DNA of 21,076 nucleotides, from positions 1 to 21,076 of the forward strand of contig JAEXZS010000030.1 in assembly GCA_023451375.1 (NCBI GenBank), written 5' to 3'. Position numbers and translations under genes: made by a program. Positions 1 through 7,273 of the stretch are shown here, piece after piece. This stretch comes from Pseudomonadota bacterium (lineage in GTDB: Bacteria > Pseudomonadota > Alphaproteobacteria > Caulobacterales > Caulobacteraceae). Each line of letters starts with the position of its first letter. The first letter of the stretch is position 1. The notes below the pieces were generated by a model that was not told where the DNA came from, made no database searches, and saw only the letters and a program-made list of their open reading frames with translations.

Positions 1-1222
1 GGCCGACAGCCTGACGCGTCAGGCCCGACAGCTGCTGCGTCCCCCCGGCGGTCTGGCCGAGCGCGCGCACAAGCTGACCGCCGCCGCCATCGCCGGCTGC
101 GCCCTGGCGGGCCCGGTCGGCGCCGGCCTGCGCCGCCGCGCCCTGGGAGGGTTGGACGGGGCGCTGAAGGCGACCGTTCTGGACGACGGCGGCCATGCCT
201 CGCGCAGTCCGGAGGCCGGGCTGGAGCTGCTGCTGGACCTGCTGACCCTCGACGACGCCATGGCCCAACTGTCCGAGCCGACGCCAGAGGCCGTGTCCGG
301 CGCGGTCGCTCGTCTGACCGAGGCGCTGCACACGCTCGTCCTGCCCGACGGCCGCCTGGCCGCCTTCCAGGGCGGCGGGCCTTCGACCGCGGCGCGCGTC
401 GCCGCCGCCCGGGCTCATGACGAAACGGCCGATCCGCGCCGCGAGGCCGCGACGACAGGCGCCGTGGGCGGGCTGATCCGCATCGCCAGCCCGCTGCTGA
501 CCATACTGGCCGACGCCGCCGGTCCGGCCCGGGGCGCCTGGGGCGCCGCCGCTTGCGCCCAGCCGCTGGCGCTGGAGGTGTGCTGCGGACGCGACCGCCT
601 GTTCACCGGCTCGGGCTGGACGCCCGGCGCCGCCGACCGTCAGGCGCTGCGCCTGACGCCGGGTCACTCGACCCTCACCCTGGGCGAACGGTCGATGAAC
701 GATCCGCTGGGCGGCTGGAAGGCCGAACTGCTGGGCCCGCGTCTGGTCGGCCCGACGATCCACGTCACCGCCGACCACCGCCAGGGCGACGGCGCCGTCT
801 GGCTGGACATGGAGCACGACGGCTGGGCCGAAGCCTTCGGCCTGAACCATCAGCGTCGTCTCTACCTGGATCAGAGGCTGGACGAGCTGCGCGCCGAGGA
901 GCGGCTGTTTCCCACGCCCGGCCGCAAGGAGATGGTCCGCCAGATCGCCGCGCCCTACGCCATCCGCTTCCATCTGGAGCCGGGGGTGCAGGCCTCGCTG
1001 GCGCGCGACCGCCGCTCGATCCTGGTGCGCGGCGCCTCGGGGCGGGGCTGGTGGTTCCGCACCGACGGTCCGGACGTGGCGATCGAGCCCAGCGTCCACA
1101 TCGACGGCGGCCTGACGCGCCGTTCGCTGCAGATTGTCGTGCGCGGCTCGGCCCGCACCGACAGCGAAAGCAAGATACGCTGGAAACTCAGCCCCGCAGG
1201 GGCCAGCGGCGAACCGAGCTAG
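1..1222 (+). CDS. Heparinase II/III family protein, C-terminal part (5' end outside window)
   Basis: The reading frame is open from base 2, before the first internal Met at 152, so the gene begins upstream of the window. About 406 codons are visible. The fragment carries DGGHASRSPE, a hallmark of the heparinase II/III alpha/alpha toroid, followed by a predicted helical stretch (LELLLDLLTL). Its C-terminal half is beta-rich with Trp/Gly (GGWKAELLGPRLVG, VWLDMEHDGW), which fits the C-terminal beta-sandwich of these polysaccharide lyases. Family members cleave acidic glycans by beta-elimination. Bacterial genomes of this group often carry one copy of unknown substrate, so heparin itself need not be the target. 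The gene ends with TAG 45 bp before the convergent hisN stop. The family call is solid; the substrate and any signal peptide are unknown because the N-terminus is missing. Confidence 0.85.
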   Translation, partial: ADSLTRQARQLLRPPGGLAERAHKLTAAAIAGCALAGPVGAGLRRRALGGLDGALKATVLDDGGHASRSPEAGLELLLDLLTLDDAMAQLSEPTPEAVSGAVARLTEALHTLVLPDGRLAAFQGGGPSTAARVAAARAHDETADPRREAATTGAVGGLIRIASPLLTILADAAGPARGAWGAAACAQPLALEVCCGRDRLFTGSGWTPGAADRQALRLTPGHSTLTLGERSMNDPLGGWKAELLGPRLVGPTIHVTADHRQGDGAVWLDMEHDGWAEAFGLNHQRRLYLDQRLDELRAEERLFPTPGRKEMVRQIAAPYAIRFHLEPGVQASLARDRRSILVRGASGRGWWFRTDGPDVAIEPSVHIDGGLTRRSLQIVVRGSARTDSESKIRWKLSPAGASGEPS

Positions 1223-1267
1223 ACGTCGGCCGGCGTCTCTTCCTGTCGGGCGACGGGCGCGCGGCGC

Positions 1268-2053
1268 CTACAGCGCAGCCCGGCGCAAGGTGACCAGGGC
1301 CTGGTCGATCAGGCGAGCGTCGCCGACCGCCAGAATCTGGCCGCCGTCGTCCGGGGCGGCCCCGCGCCAGTTGACCACCATGCCGCCGGCGGCCTCGATC
1401 ACCGGCACGAGGGCCGACCAGTCCCAGGGCTTCAGGCTGGTCTCGGCCACCAGGTCGATGCGGCCCGCCGCCAGCATGGCGTAGGCGTAGGCGTCGCAGC
1501 CCAGGCGGGCCAGCCGCGCCGCGGCCCGCACCTGGGTCCAGGCCCCCAGTTCCGAGCCGGTGAAGATGTCTGGATCGGTGGTGGAGATGACGGCCTCGGT
1601 CAGCGTTTCGCACCGCCGTACGGCCAGCGGCGTCTCGCGCCCGCCCCGCAGCAACCGCGCGCCGGACGGGCCGCCGAGGAAGATCTCGTCCAGATAGGGT
1701 TGGGCGATGACGCCGACGACCGGCTTCCCCGCTGTCCTCAGGGCGATCAGCGTGGTCCACAGCGGCAGGCCGGCGATGAAGGCGCGGGTGCCGTCGACGG
1801 GATCCAGCACCCAGACGTGCTCGGCGTCGGGCCGATCCTCGCCGTACTCCTCGCCGATCACGCCGTGGTCGGGATAGCGGGCGGCGATCAGCCGGCGGAT
1901 CGCCGCCTCGGCCTGTTTGTCCGCCTCGGTGACGGGATCGAAGCCGCGGGCCCCGCCCTTGTCCTCGTGCCCGATGTCCGAGCGGAAGAAGGGCAGGGTC
2001 ACGCGGGCGGCTTCCCGCGCGAGCTCGACGGCGAAGGCTTCGAATTCGGTCAT
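1268..2053 (-). CDS. hisN: Histidinol-phosphatase / inositol monophosphatase family (HisN type)
   Basis: This 261-aa protein, of normal length for the family, carries the IMPase metal-site motifs in order: GEEYGE at 67-72, DPVDGT at 84-89, and WDWSAL with Asp at about 210, followed by an AAGG loop. The wording around the second motif (VWVLDPVDGTRAFIAGLP) resembles the HisN branch, which dephosphorylates L-histidinol phosphate in histidine biosynthesis, more than SuhB-type inositol phosphatases. Mg-dependent catalysis follows from the family. The start is ATG at 2053 with a weak ribosome binding site; the protein begins MTEFEAFAVELA, a normal family N-terminus. It lies downstream of the XRE regulator on the same strand, with a 63-bp gap, so co-transcription is possible. 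No other his gene is visible here, so the substrate is inferred from subfamily resemblance only. A generic inositol monophosphatase is the alternative. Confidence 0.83.
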   Translation of the reverse strand: MTEFEAFAVELAREAARVTLPFFRSDIGHEDKGGARGFDPVTEADKQAEAAIRRLIAARYPDHGVIGEEYGEDRPDAEHVWVLDPVDGTRAFIAGLPLWTTLIALRTAGKPVVGVIAQPYLDEIFLGGPSGARLLRGGRETPLAVRRCETLTEAVISTTDPDIFTGSELGAWTQVRAAARLARLGCDAYAYAMLAAGRIDLVAETSLKPWDWSALVPVIEAAGGMVVNWRGAAPDDGGQILAVGDARLIDQALVTLRRAAL

Positions 2054-2116
2054 GCGCGGCTCATAGCCCGCTTCGCGCGGCTTGGGCGCCCCGAACCGAG
2101 CATCAGGAAGGGACGA

Positions 2117-2497
2117 TCAGGCGGCTCGCTCGGGGGCCGCGTTCAGCGACTTGGCCAGGTCCAGCAGGCGGCGACGCGGGTGCTCCTCCAGCTGGTAGTA
2201 GGCCTGGATCAGATCCAGGGTCTCCTTGCGCGAGAAGACCTCGCCTCCGCCGGACGCGGGCGTCGGGTTCTCGAGCGCCTCGGCCAGGCCCTCGTAGAAA
2301 TAGGCGATCGGCGTCTCAAGCGCCTCGGCCAGCTGCCACAGGCGGGCGGCGGAGATGCGGTTGGCGCCGCATTCGTACTTCTGGACCTGCTGAAAGCGGA
2401 TGCCCACCTGCAGCGCCAGCTGCTGCTGGGTGAGGCCGAGCAGCCGACGCCGACGGCGCAGGCGGCGGCCGAGATGAAGATCGATGTCGGTGGCCAT
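2117..2497 (-). CDS. XRE-family helix-turn-helix transcriptional regulator
   Basis: I chose the ATG at 2497, giving 126 aa (MATDIDLHLG...), because AGGA lies about 11 bases upstream and the Cro/C1-type domain starts directly after it. The frame stays open further upstream to 2647, but that extension looks like non-coding translation. Residues about 8-66 form the HTH: TQQQLALQVGIRFQQVQKYE is the helix-turn-helix core, and LWQLAEALETPIAYFYEGL is the usual closing helix of alphaproteobacterial single-domain XRE regulators. Residues 88-120 form a second helical segment (KETLDLIQAYYQLEEHPRRRLLDLAKSL) that may dimerise. It acts as a cytoplasmic DNA-binding protein; no target is known. It is divergent from the GlsB-type gene across a 166-bp spacer, so it may regulate that gene or itself. 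Confidence 0.87.
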   Translation of the reverse strand: MATDIDLHLGRRLRRRRRLLGLTQQQLALQVGIRFQQVQKYECGANRISAARLWQLAEALETPIAYFYEGLAEALENPTPASGGGEVFSRKETLDLIQAYYQLEEHPRRRLLDLAKSLNAAPERAA

Positions 2498-2663
2498 GGC
2501 CCTGTCCTCGTCTGCCGGCCGTCCCGGATCGGGACAGGTCGCCCAGGACGCGGCAAACGACGTGCCGCCTCGCGTAGCAGACGAATGAAGCGCTGCAGGC
2601 AACCGCGAGCGGCGATGCGCATTTACGAGGGCAGCTTGGCTTTTCAACGGAAGGAACTACGCA

Positions 2664-2906
2664 ATGGGTATTATCGCCTGGATCATCATCGGCATCATCG
2701 CCGGCTGGCTCGCCGAACAGATCATGGGCCGCAACCACGGCCTGTTGACCAACCTGATCGTCGGCGTCGTCGGCGCCCTGATCGGCGGTTTCATCGCCAA
2801 CGCGCTGGGCTTCGCCTGGGGCGGCTGGATCGGCTCGACCATCGTCGCCACCATCGGCGCCGTCATCCTGCTGTTCCTGCTGGGACTGATCAAGCGTCGC
2901 GCCTGA
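2664..2906 (+). CDS. GlsB/YeaQ/YmgE-family stress-associated small membrane protein
   Basis: This 80-aa, very hydrophobic protein has three predicted membrane helices at about 3-20, 28-49 and 56-76. It has the Gly-rich packing of the transglycosylase-associated (YeaQ/GlsB) family, including GWLAEQIMGR after helix 1 and GALIGGFIANALG in helix 2, and ends in the basic tail KRRA. Family members are inner-membrane proteins often induced by general stress; the molecular function is not established. AAGGA sits 8 bases before the ATG, a good ribosome binding site. The gene is monocistronic: it has a 166-bp upstream spacer shared with the divergent XRE regulator and a strong hairpin 23 bp after its stop. 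I saw no GGAAC-type EcfG promoter in the spacer, so stress control is only a family expectation. Confidence 0.9.
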   Translation: MGIIAWIIIGIIAGWLAEQIMGRNHGLLTNLIVGVVGALIGGFIANALGFAWGGWIGSTIVATIGAVILLFLLGLIKRRA

Positions 2907-2929
2907 TCCCAGCAGCGGCATCCAAGAAG

Positions 2930-2956
2930 AAGGGGCGGCTCTATGAGCCGCCCCTT
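2930..2956. terminator. Probable bidirectional Rho-independent terminator
   Basis: A perfect 12-bp stem (2930-2941 pairing with 2945-2956, GGGGCGGCTC core) with a 3-base TAT loop is flanked by A-rich bases on the left and ends in TT with T-rich sequence on the right. It lies between the convergent GlsB-type gene (stop at 2906) and the exported-protein gene (stop at 2977), and can serve both strands. The T-tract is short, so efficiency is uncertain. Confidence 0.85.
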
Positions 2957-2976
2957 CGCATTTCAGGCCTCCAGCC

Positions 2977-3504
2977 TCAGCCCTGCGGCTGGGTCGAGTC
3001 GGTCGGCGGGGCCATCGGGTCGGAGGTCGACGCCGGGTCGGCCGGATCCGTCATGGTTGAGGACGGGTCCGAGGTCGCCGGATCGGTCATGGGATCGCCG
3101 GCCGGCGGCGTCGCCGGGGTCGGCGCACCGGCGGGAGCGGCGGCCGGAGCCGGAGCGGTGCCCGGGATCGGAGCGGCGGCGTCATACTCGGCCTTGGTGT
3201 AGGCCACGACGACATTCGATCCTTCCTGGCGGATGCCGGCCAGGGGAACGGCGCGAAGTTGGCCGTCGGCGCCGCGGACGGTCAGCTCCTGGTCGCCGGC
3301 CGCATTGGCCTGAACGCCTTCCAGCTGGCCGAGCTCGCCGTCGGGGCCGCGCACGGTGGCGCCGGGGGTCAGTTGCAGGCTTTGCTGCGCCGGAGCCGCG
3401 GCGGCGGGATCTTGAGCCGGCGGGGCGGCTTCCTGCGCCAGAGCGGGCGCGGCCATCAGAAGAGCGCCGAAAGAACCGGCAAGAAGAGCGTTCTTGAAAG
3501 TCAT
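2977..3504 (-). CDS. Small exported Ala/Pro-rich protein with a PRC-barrel-like core
   Basis: This 175-aa protein has a clear Sec signal peptide (MTFKNALLAGSFGALLMAAPALA, cleavage predicted after Ala23). An Ala/Pro/Gln linker follows, then a compact beta-rich core at about 45-105 (TPGATVRGPDGELGQLEGV ... QLRAVPLAGI ... VVVAYT). The repeated VRGPDGELG / VRGADGQLR pattern resembles the PRC-barrel-like folds found in many alphaproteobacterial periplasmic proteins. The C-terminal ~70 residues are low complexity, Pro/Ala- then Asp/Thr/Ser-rich, with MTDPA repeated twice, and are likely disordered. No function is known. The ATG at 3504 has only a poorly spaced GGGG upstream, but the signal peptide fixes the start. 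It is divergent from the MprF-like gene. The call as a secreted protein is firm; the domain name is tentative. Confidence 0.75.
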   Translation of the reverse strand: MTFKNALLAGSFGALLMAAPALAQEAAPPAQDPAAAAPAQQSLQLTPGATVRGPDGELGQLEGVQANAAGDQELTVRGADGQLRAVPLAGIRQEGSNVVVAYTKAEYDAAAPIPGTAPAPAAAPAGAPTPATPPAGDPMTDPATSDPSSTMTDPADPASTSDPMAPPTDSTQPQG

Positions 3505-3624
3505 GGGATCATACCCCGGTTGCGCGAGCCCGACGCCCGCAAAGAGGTAATCCGTGGTGTTTCCGATTGTTTCACACGCCCCGAAATGACCTTGGGCTCG
3601 CCCCAGTTAGCCGATTCCTGGTCT

Positions 3625-5313
3625 ATGGTGGGGCTGTTGCACGAATCGGAGCCCGGCTTGTCCCGCCGCCCCCAACACGCCCTGCGGCTGACGCGCCGTC
3701 TGCTCGGCCTCGGCTATGAGCTGACCCCTCAGCTGTTCGCCGTCCTGGCGTTCGCGGCGGGGGCGCTGATGCTGGCGTCGGCCGTCACGCCCGAGCTGGA
3801 CGAGCGGCTGCGCCGGTTGACCGGCGTGGTGCCGCCGCTGCTGATCGACCTGTCCCACTTCGCGGCCAGCATCGCCGGCTTCTTGCTGATGCTGCTGTCG
3901 GCGGGGCTCTGGCGGCGGCGGCGGGGTGCCTACTGGGCGGCGCTGGCGGTGCTGGCGGTCGGGGCGGTGTTCTCCCTGCTTAAGGGGCTGGACTGGAACG
4001 GTTCGCTGGACCTGATCATCGTGGCCGCCCTTCTGGCGCCGTGCCGCACGGCCTTCAACCGGAGGTCGCGACTGAGCGAGCCGCTGAGGCCCAGCTGGCT
4101 GCTGCTGCTGATCGCCGTGGTCGGGGCCATGCTGTGGCTGGGCTTCTTCGCCTATCGCGACGTGGCCTATTCGGACGAGCTGTGGTGGCGGTTCATCACG
4201 GATCGGCAGGCGTCGGGCTTCCTGCGCGCCGGGCTGGCGCTGGCGGTGCTGACCCTGGTGGTGGCGGGACGATCGCTGCTGAGCTCGCCCGGCGCCCATG
4301 AGCACGGCCCGCCGAGCCCGGAGGAGGTCGGGCGCGCCCGCCGGGTGCTGGCCGAGGCGGACCAAGCGACGCCGGAAGCCTGGCTGGCGATGCTGGGCGA
4401 CAAGGCGCTGCTGTTCAGCCCCTCAGGCCGCAGCTTCCTGGCCTATCGCGTGCGCGGCCGCCGCTGGATCGTCATGGGCGAGCCGGCGGGCGCGCCGGAG
4501 GAGCGGCAGGACCTGCTGTGGGCCTTCGGCGAGATGGCCGACAGCTATGGCGGAGCGCCGGTCTTCTATTCGGTCGGGGCCGAGATGCTGGCCGAGCTGG
4601 CGACCATGGGCCTGGCCGTGCGCAAGGTCGGCGAGACCGCCGTGGTCCGCACCCTGGATTGGACCACCGAGGGCCGCGCGAAGCGCAATCTGCGCACCGC
4701 CGTCAGCCGGGCCGAGCGCGAGGGCGGGTCCTTCGAGGTGCTGCCCCCGGGATCGGCGCGGGCGCTGGAGGCGGAGCTGAAGGCCGTGTCCGACGCCTGG
4801 CTGGCCATGCACAACGGCGAGGAGAAGGCCTTCTCCATGGGCCGGTTCGACCTCGACTATCTGGACCTGACGCCGCTGGCGATCATCCGCGAGGCCGGGC
4901 GGATCGTGGCCTTCGCCAATCTCTTGGTCACGCGGGGCGAGGCGGCGATCGACCTGATGCGCCACAGCCCGGACGCGCCGCACGGGGTGATGGACTATCT
5001 GTTCACCCGCTGCATCCAATGGGCGCGCGAGCAGGGGGTGGCGCAGTTCGACCTGGGGCTCGCGCCGCTGGCGGGGCTGGAGGACCGGCGGCTGGCGCCC
5101 GTCTTCGCCCGCGTCGGCGCCCTGGTCTATGAGGAGGGCGGCGCGCTCTACGGCTTCCAGGGCCTGCGCAGCTACAAGGCCAAGTTCGTGCCCGACTGGG
5201 CGCCCCGCTTCATCGCCGCGCCGGTGTCGACCCCCTTGCCCCTGGCCCTGCTGGACGTGGCGCTGCTGACCAGCGGCGGCTGGCTGGGGATGCTGGGGCT
5301 GCGCAAGGGCTAG
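3625..5313 (+). CDS. Membrane protein with MprF-type aminoacyl-phosphatidylglycerol synthase domain (DUF2156)
   Basis: About 562 aa. The N-terminal ~225 residues hold roughly six predicted membrane helices (about 36-55, 74-95, 102-121, 127-140, 157-176, 204-222). The C-terminal part is a GNAT-like domain carrying MprF signatures in order: WIVMGEPAG, VGETAVVRT, RNLRTAVSRAEREG, AFSMGRFDLDYLDLTPLA, IDLMRHSPDAPHGVMDYLF, FDLGLAPLAGLE, and GFQGLRSYKAKFVPDWAPRF. Such enzymes transfer Lys or Ala from aminoacyl-tRNA to phosphatidylglycerol, lowering membrane charge. The flippase half is much shorter than the 14-helix MprF. Start is uncertain: ATG at 3625 is given, ATG at 3586 is also in frame, and TTG at 3658 has the best ribosome binding site (GGAG, 6 bases away). 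The stop codon overlaps the convergent hemW stop within CTAG. The amino acid donor cannot be read from sequence. Confidence 0.88.
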   Translation: MVGLLHESEPGLSRRPQHALRLTRRLLGLGYELTPQLFAVLAFAAGALMLASAVTPELDERLRRLTGVVPPLLIDLSHFAASIAGFLLMLLSAGLWRRRRGAYWAALAVLAVGAVFSLLKGLDWNGSLDLIIVAALLAPCRTAFNRRSRLSEPLRPSWLLLLIAVVGAMLWLGFFAYRDVAYSDELWWRFITDRQASGFLRAGLALAVLTLVVAGRSLLSSPGAHEHGPPSPEEVGRARRVLAEADQATPEAWLAMLGDKALLFSPSGRSFLAYRVRGRRWIVMGEPAGAPEERQDLLWAFGEMADSYGGAPVFYSVGAEMLAELATMGLAVRKVGETAVVRTLDWTTEGRAKRNLRTAVSRAEREGGSFEVLPPGSARALEAELKAVSDAWLAMHNGEEKAFSMGRFDLDYLDLTPLAIIREAGRIVAFANLLVTRGEAAIDLMRHSPDAPHGVMDYLFTRCIQWAREQGVAQFDLGLAPLAGLEDRRLAPVFARVGALVYEEGGALYGFQGLRSYKAKFVPDWAPRFIAAPVSTPLPLALLDVALLTSGGWLGMLGLRKG

Positions 5314-6470
5314 GTCAGCAGGGCCTTGAGCACGCCGTCCAGGACGGGACGCCCGCGGGGGGTGGCGACGAGCCGGCCGTTCGAGAGCGCCAGGAAGCCG
5401 CCCGCCGTCAGGTCGGCCACGGGCGGCGAGCCCGGCTCCAGGCCCAGGTCCGTCAGCAGGCCGATCGGGACGCCTTCGACGGTGCGCAGGCCCAGCAACA
5501 GGCGCTCCTCCGCCGCGTCGGCCGGCGATAGGGCCTCGCGCTCGACCCAAGGAGTTCGGGCGGCGACGCCCGCGACATAGTCGGCGATGCGGCGATGGGC
5601 GACCGTGGCGGTGCGGACCCCGTCCAGCGTCAGCCGGCCGTGGGCGCCGGGGCCGAGGCCGAGATAGTCGCCGCCGCGCCAGACATGGAGGTTGTGCGTC
5701 GAGCGGGCGGCCCCGTCGCGCGCGTGGTTGGACACCTCATAGGCCTCGAACCCAGCGGTCCCCAGCACGGACTGGGTCGTCTCATACAGCGCGCCGGCCC
5801 CGTCCTCGTCGGGCGGGACAAGGGCGCCGCGCCGCAGGGCGCGGCCGAAGGCGGTCTCGGCCTCGATGGTCAGCTGATAGGGCGAGACGTGCTCGAACCC
5901 GAACGCCAGGGCGGCCGTCAGCTCCCGCGCCCAGGCGTCGGGCGTCTGGCCGGGGCGGGCGTAGATCAGGTCGATCGACAGGCGCGGGAACAGCCGCCCG
6001 GCCAGATCGACCGCGCGCAGGGCCTCCGCCGCCGAATGGTTGCGGCCGAGAAAGGCCAGCGCGGCGTCGTCCAGCGCCTGCACCCCCATCGACAGCCGGT
6101 TGACGCCGGCTTCTGCCAAGGCGGCGAACCGGCCCGCCTCGGCGTCGGTCGGATTGGCCTCCAGCGTGATCTCTATGTCGCCGTGCGGCGGGAACAGGGT
6201 GCGGGCGCGATCGACGATCGCCGCGACCGCGGCCGGGTCCATCAGCGACGGCGTGCCGCCCCCGAAGAAGATCGAGGCCAGCCGGCGGGGACCCGCCAGC
6301 GCCGCCTGCGCCTCCAGGTCGGCGAGGACGGCGTCCGCGAGGGCCGCCTGCTCCTCTGCCCGGCCCCGGTCGCGCACCACGTTGAAGTCGCAGTAGGGAC
6401 AGATGCGCGAACAGTAGGGCCAGTGGATGTAGAGGCCGACATCCGTCCCCGGATCGAGGGGATCAGTCAA
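5310..6470 (-). CDS. hemW: Radical SAM heme chaperone HemW
   Basis: This 386-aa protein begins VGLYIHWPYCSRICPYCDF, with the radical-SAM CxxxCxxC at Cys20, Cys24 and Cys27. FFGGGTPSLM (SAM-binding) and GVQALDDAALAFLGRNHS, typical of HemW rather than true HemN, follow. HemW binds heme and a 4Fe-4S cluster and delivers heme to respiratory proteins; it lacks coproporphyrinogen oxidase activity. The start is a TTG (bases 6470-6468): an in-frame TGA lies immediately upstream and no ATG or GTG precedes the Cys motif. AAGGCGG about 10 bases upstream can act as ribosome binding site. The first 8 bases overlap the end of rdgB, so the two are almost certainly co-transcribed and translationally coupled. 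The C-terminal winged-helix-like region is present and complete. Confidence 0.93.
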   Translation of the reverse strand: MTDPLDPGTDVGLYIHWPYCSRICPYCDFNVVRDRGRAEEQAALADAVLADLEAQAALAGPRRLASIFFGGGTPSLMDPAAVAAIVDRARTLFPPHGDIEITLEANPTDAEAGRFAALAEAGVNRLSMGVQALDDAALAFLGRNHSAAEALRAVDLAGRLFPRLSIDLIYARPGQTPDAWARELTAALAFGFEHVSPYQLTIEAETAFGRALRRGALVPPDEDGAGALYETTQSVLGTAGFEAYEVSNHARDGAARSTHNLHVWRGGDYLGLGPGAHGRLTLDGVRTATVAHRRIADYVAGVAARTPWVEREALSPADAAEERLLLGLRTVEGVPIGLLTDLGLEPGSPPVADLTAGGFLALSNGRLVATPRGRPVLDGVLKALLT

Positions 6471-7065
6471 TCAGCGCCGCCTTCAGCTTCATGAAGGCGC
6501 GTGTGCGGTGGTTGTCCGCCTCCTTCGCGGCGGGCTCCATCTCGCCATAGGTCAGGGTCTGGCCTTCGGGGATGAAGATCGGATCGTAGCCGAAGCCGCG
6601 GTCGCCGCGCGGCGGGAAGGTCAGCTCGCCGTGAACCACGCCCTCGACCACCACGCAGGGGCCGTCCGGCCAGGCCACCGCCAGGGCGGAGGTGAACCAG
6701 GCGCGCCGGTCGGTCGAGCCGATCTCGTCCAGCCGATCCTCGACCTTCTTCATCGCCAGGGCGAAGTCCTTGGATGGTCCCGCCCAGCGGGCGGAGAAGA
6801 TGCCCGGCGCGCCCTCCAGCGCCGCGACCGAGAGGCCGGAATCATCGGCCAGCGACACCTCGCCTGATCGCTGCGCCGCATGGCGCGCCTTCAGCATGGC
6901 GTTGCCGACGAAGGTGCTCTCGGTCTCGTCCGGTTCGGGCAGGTTCAGGCTGCCGGCGGTGACGATCTCGTAATCTCCGTTCAGCAGCGCCTCGATCTCA
7001 CGCGCCTTGCCGGGATTGTGGGTGGCGGCGACGATCCGCATCCCCTTGATAAGCTTCAAATTCAT
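6463..7065 (-). CDS. rdgB: RdgB/HAM1-type XTP/dITP pyrophosphatase
   Basis: This 200-aa protein has the family motifs THNPGK at 15-20, DDSGL at 74-78, GIFSARWAG, GFGYDPIF at 157-164 and a C-terminal NHRTRA at 185-190 (SHRxxA in most homologues). It hydrolyses non-canonical purine nucleotides (dITP, XTP) to monophosphates, keeping hypoxanthine and xanthine out of DNA. The first ATG (7065) is chosen because GGGG lies about 11 bases upstream; a second Met at residue 9 has an overlapping, badly spaced ribosome binding site. Eight bases of overlap couple it to hemW downstream, a gene order often seen in alphaproteobacteria (rph-rdgB-hemW), but rph is not next door here. The upstream region is unusually AT-rich and contains dyads listed separately. 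Confidence 0.95.
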   Translation of the reverse strand: MNLKLIKGMRIVAATHNPGKAREIEALLNGDYEIVTAGSLNLPEPDETESTFVGNAMLKARHAAQRSGEVSLADDSGLSVAALEGAPGIFSARWAGPSKDFALAMKKVEDRLDEIGSTDRRAWFTSALAVAWPDGPCVVVEGVVHGELTFPPRGDRGFGYDPIFIPEGQTLTYGEMEPAAKEADNHRTRAFMKLKAALID

Positions 7066-7100
7066 CGACGATCACGCCCCTGAAACATTCCATTGCCAAA

Positions 7101-7122
7101 GTTTAATATCGTTAAACGATAT
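7101..7122. promoter_or_regulatory. AT-rich overlapping dyads between rdgB and a small-protein gene
   Basis: Two perfect inverted repeats overlap here. GTTTAA-5-TTAAAC occupies 7101-7117 and ATATCGTT-1-AACGATAT occupies 7106-7122. In a GC-rich genome this is unlikely by chance and looks like an operator for a dimeric regulator, or promoter DNA for the divergent transcripts (rdgB to the left, the 38-aa gene to the right). It lies 36 bp before the rdgB start. The binding protein is unknown. Confidence 0.5.
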
Positions 7123-7166
7123 GTAACGTGATTTTCCGTTCGGCACGGCTTATCTTGTGAACATCA

Positions 7167-7209
7167 GGAACGGGGCCGCGACGTTCCCGACTTTCCGGAA
7201 ATCCGGAAA
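7167..7209. other. Leader with two inverted repeats upstream of the 38-aa gene
   Basis: GGAACG (7167-7172) can pair with CGTTCC (7182-7187) around a 9-base loop. Just after it, TTCCGG and CCGGAA are arranged as a 6-bp dyad with a 4-base AAAT spacer at about 7194-7209, and a TCCGGAAAT unit appears twice in tandem. They may be operator half-sites or 5' UTR stems; there is no T-tract, so they are not obvious terminators. Confidence 0.35.
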
Positions 7210-7273
7210 TATCATGCGGAAAAACAAATCAACGGGGCGAAAATCGTCCCTTCAGGATCAACGGAGAAACACG

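Noticed and set aside
1700..3202. 500-codon plus-strand frame across hisN, the XRE gene, the GlsB-type gene and the exported-protein gene
   Set aside because: It runs antisense to hisN, the XRE gene and the exported-protein gene and out of frame through the GlsB-type gene; it has no recognisable domain and arises from high GC.
4423..5550. 375-codon minus-strand frame across the MprF-like gene and the end of hemW
   Set aside because: Arg/Gly/Gln-rich low-complexity translation with no RBS; both real genes have conserved motifs in their own frames.
6508..7083. Plus-strand frames antisense to rdgB (119, 93, 62 and 67 codons)
   Set aside because: All lie inside or opposite the confirmed rdgB gene and show no signals of their own.
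7101..7117. CtrA-type TTAA-N7-TTAA site near the rdgB start
   Set aside because: The two TTAA elements are separated by 5 bp, not 7, so the consensus is not met.
7157..7273. Longer version of the 38-aa peptide starting at GTG 7157
   Set aside because: The added 39 residues are basic and polar with AT-rich codons, no RBS precedes the GTG, and dyad DNA lies within it; ATG 7274 has GGAG at proper spacing.
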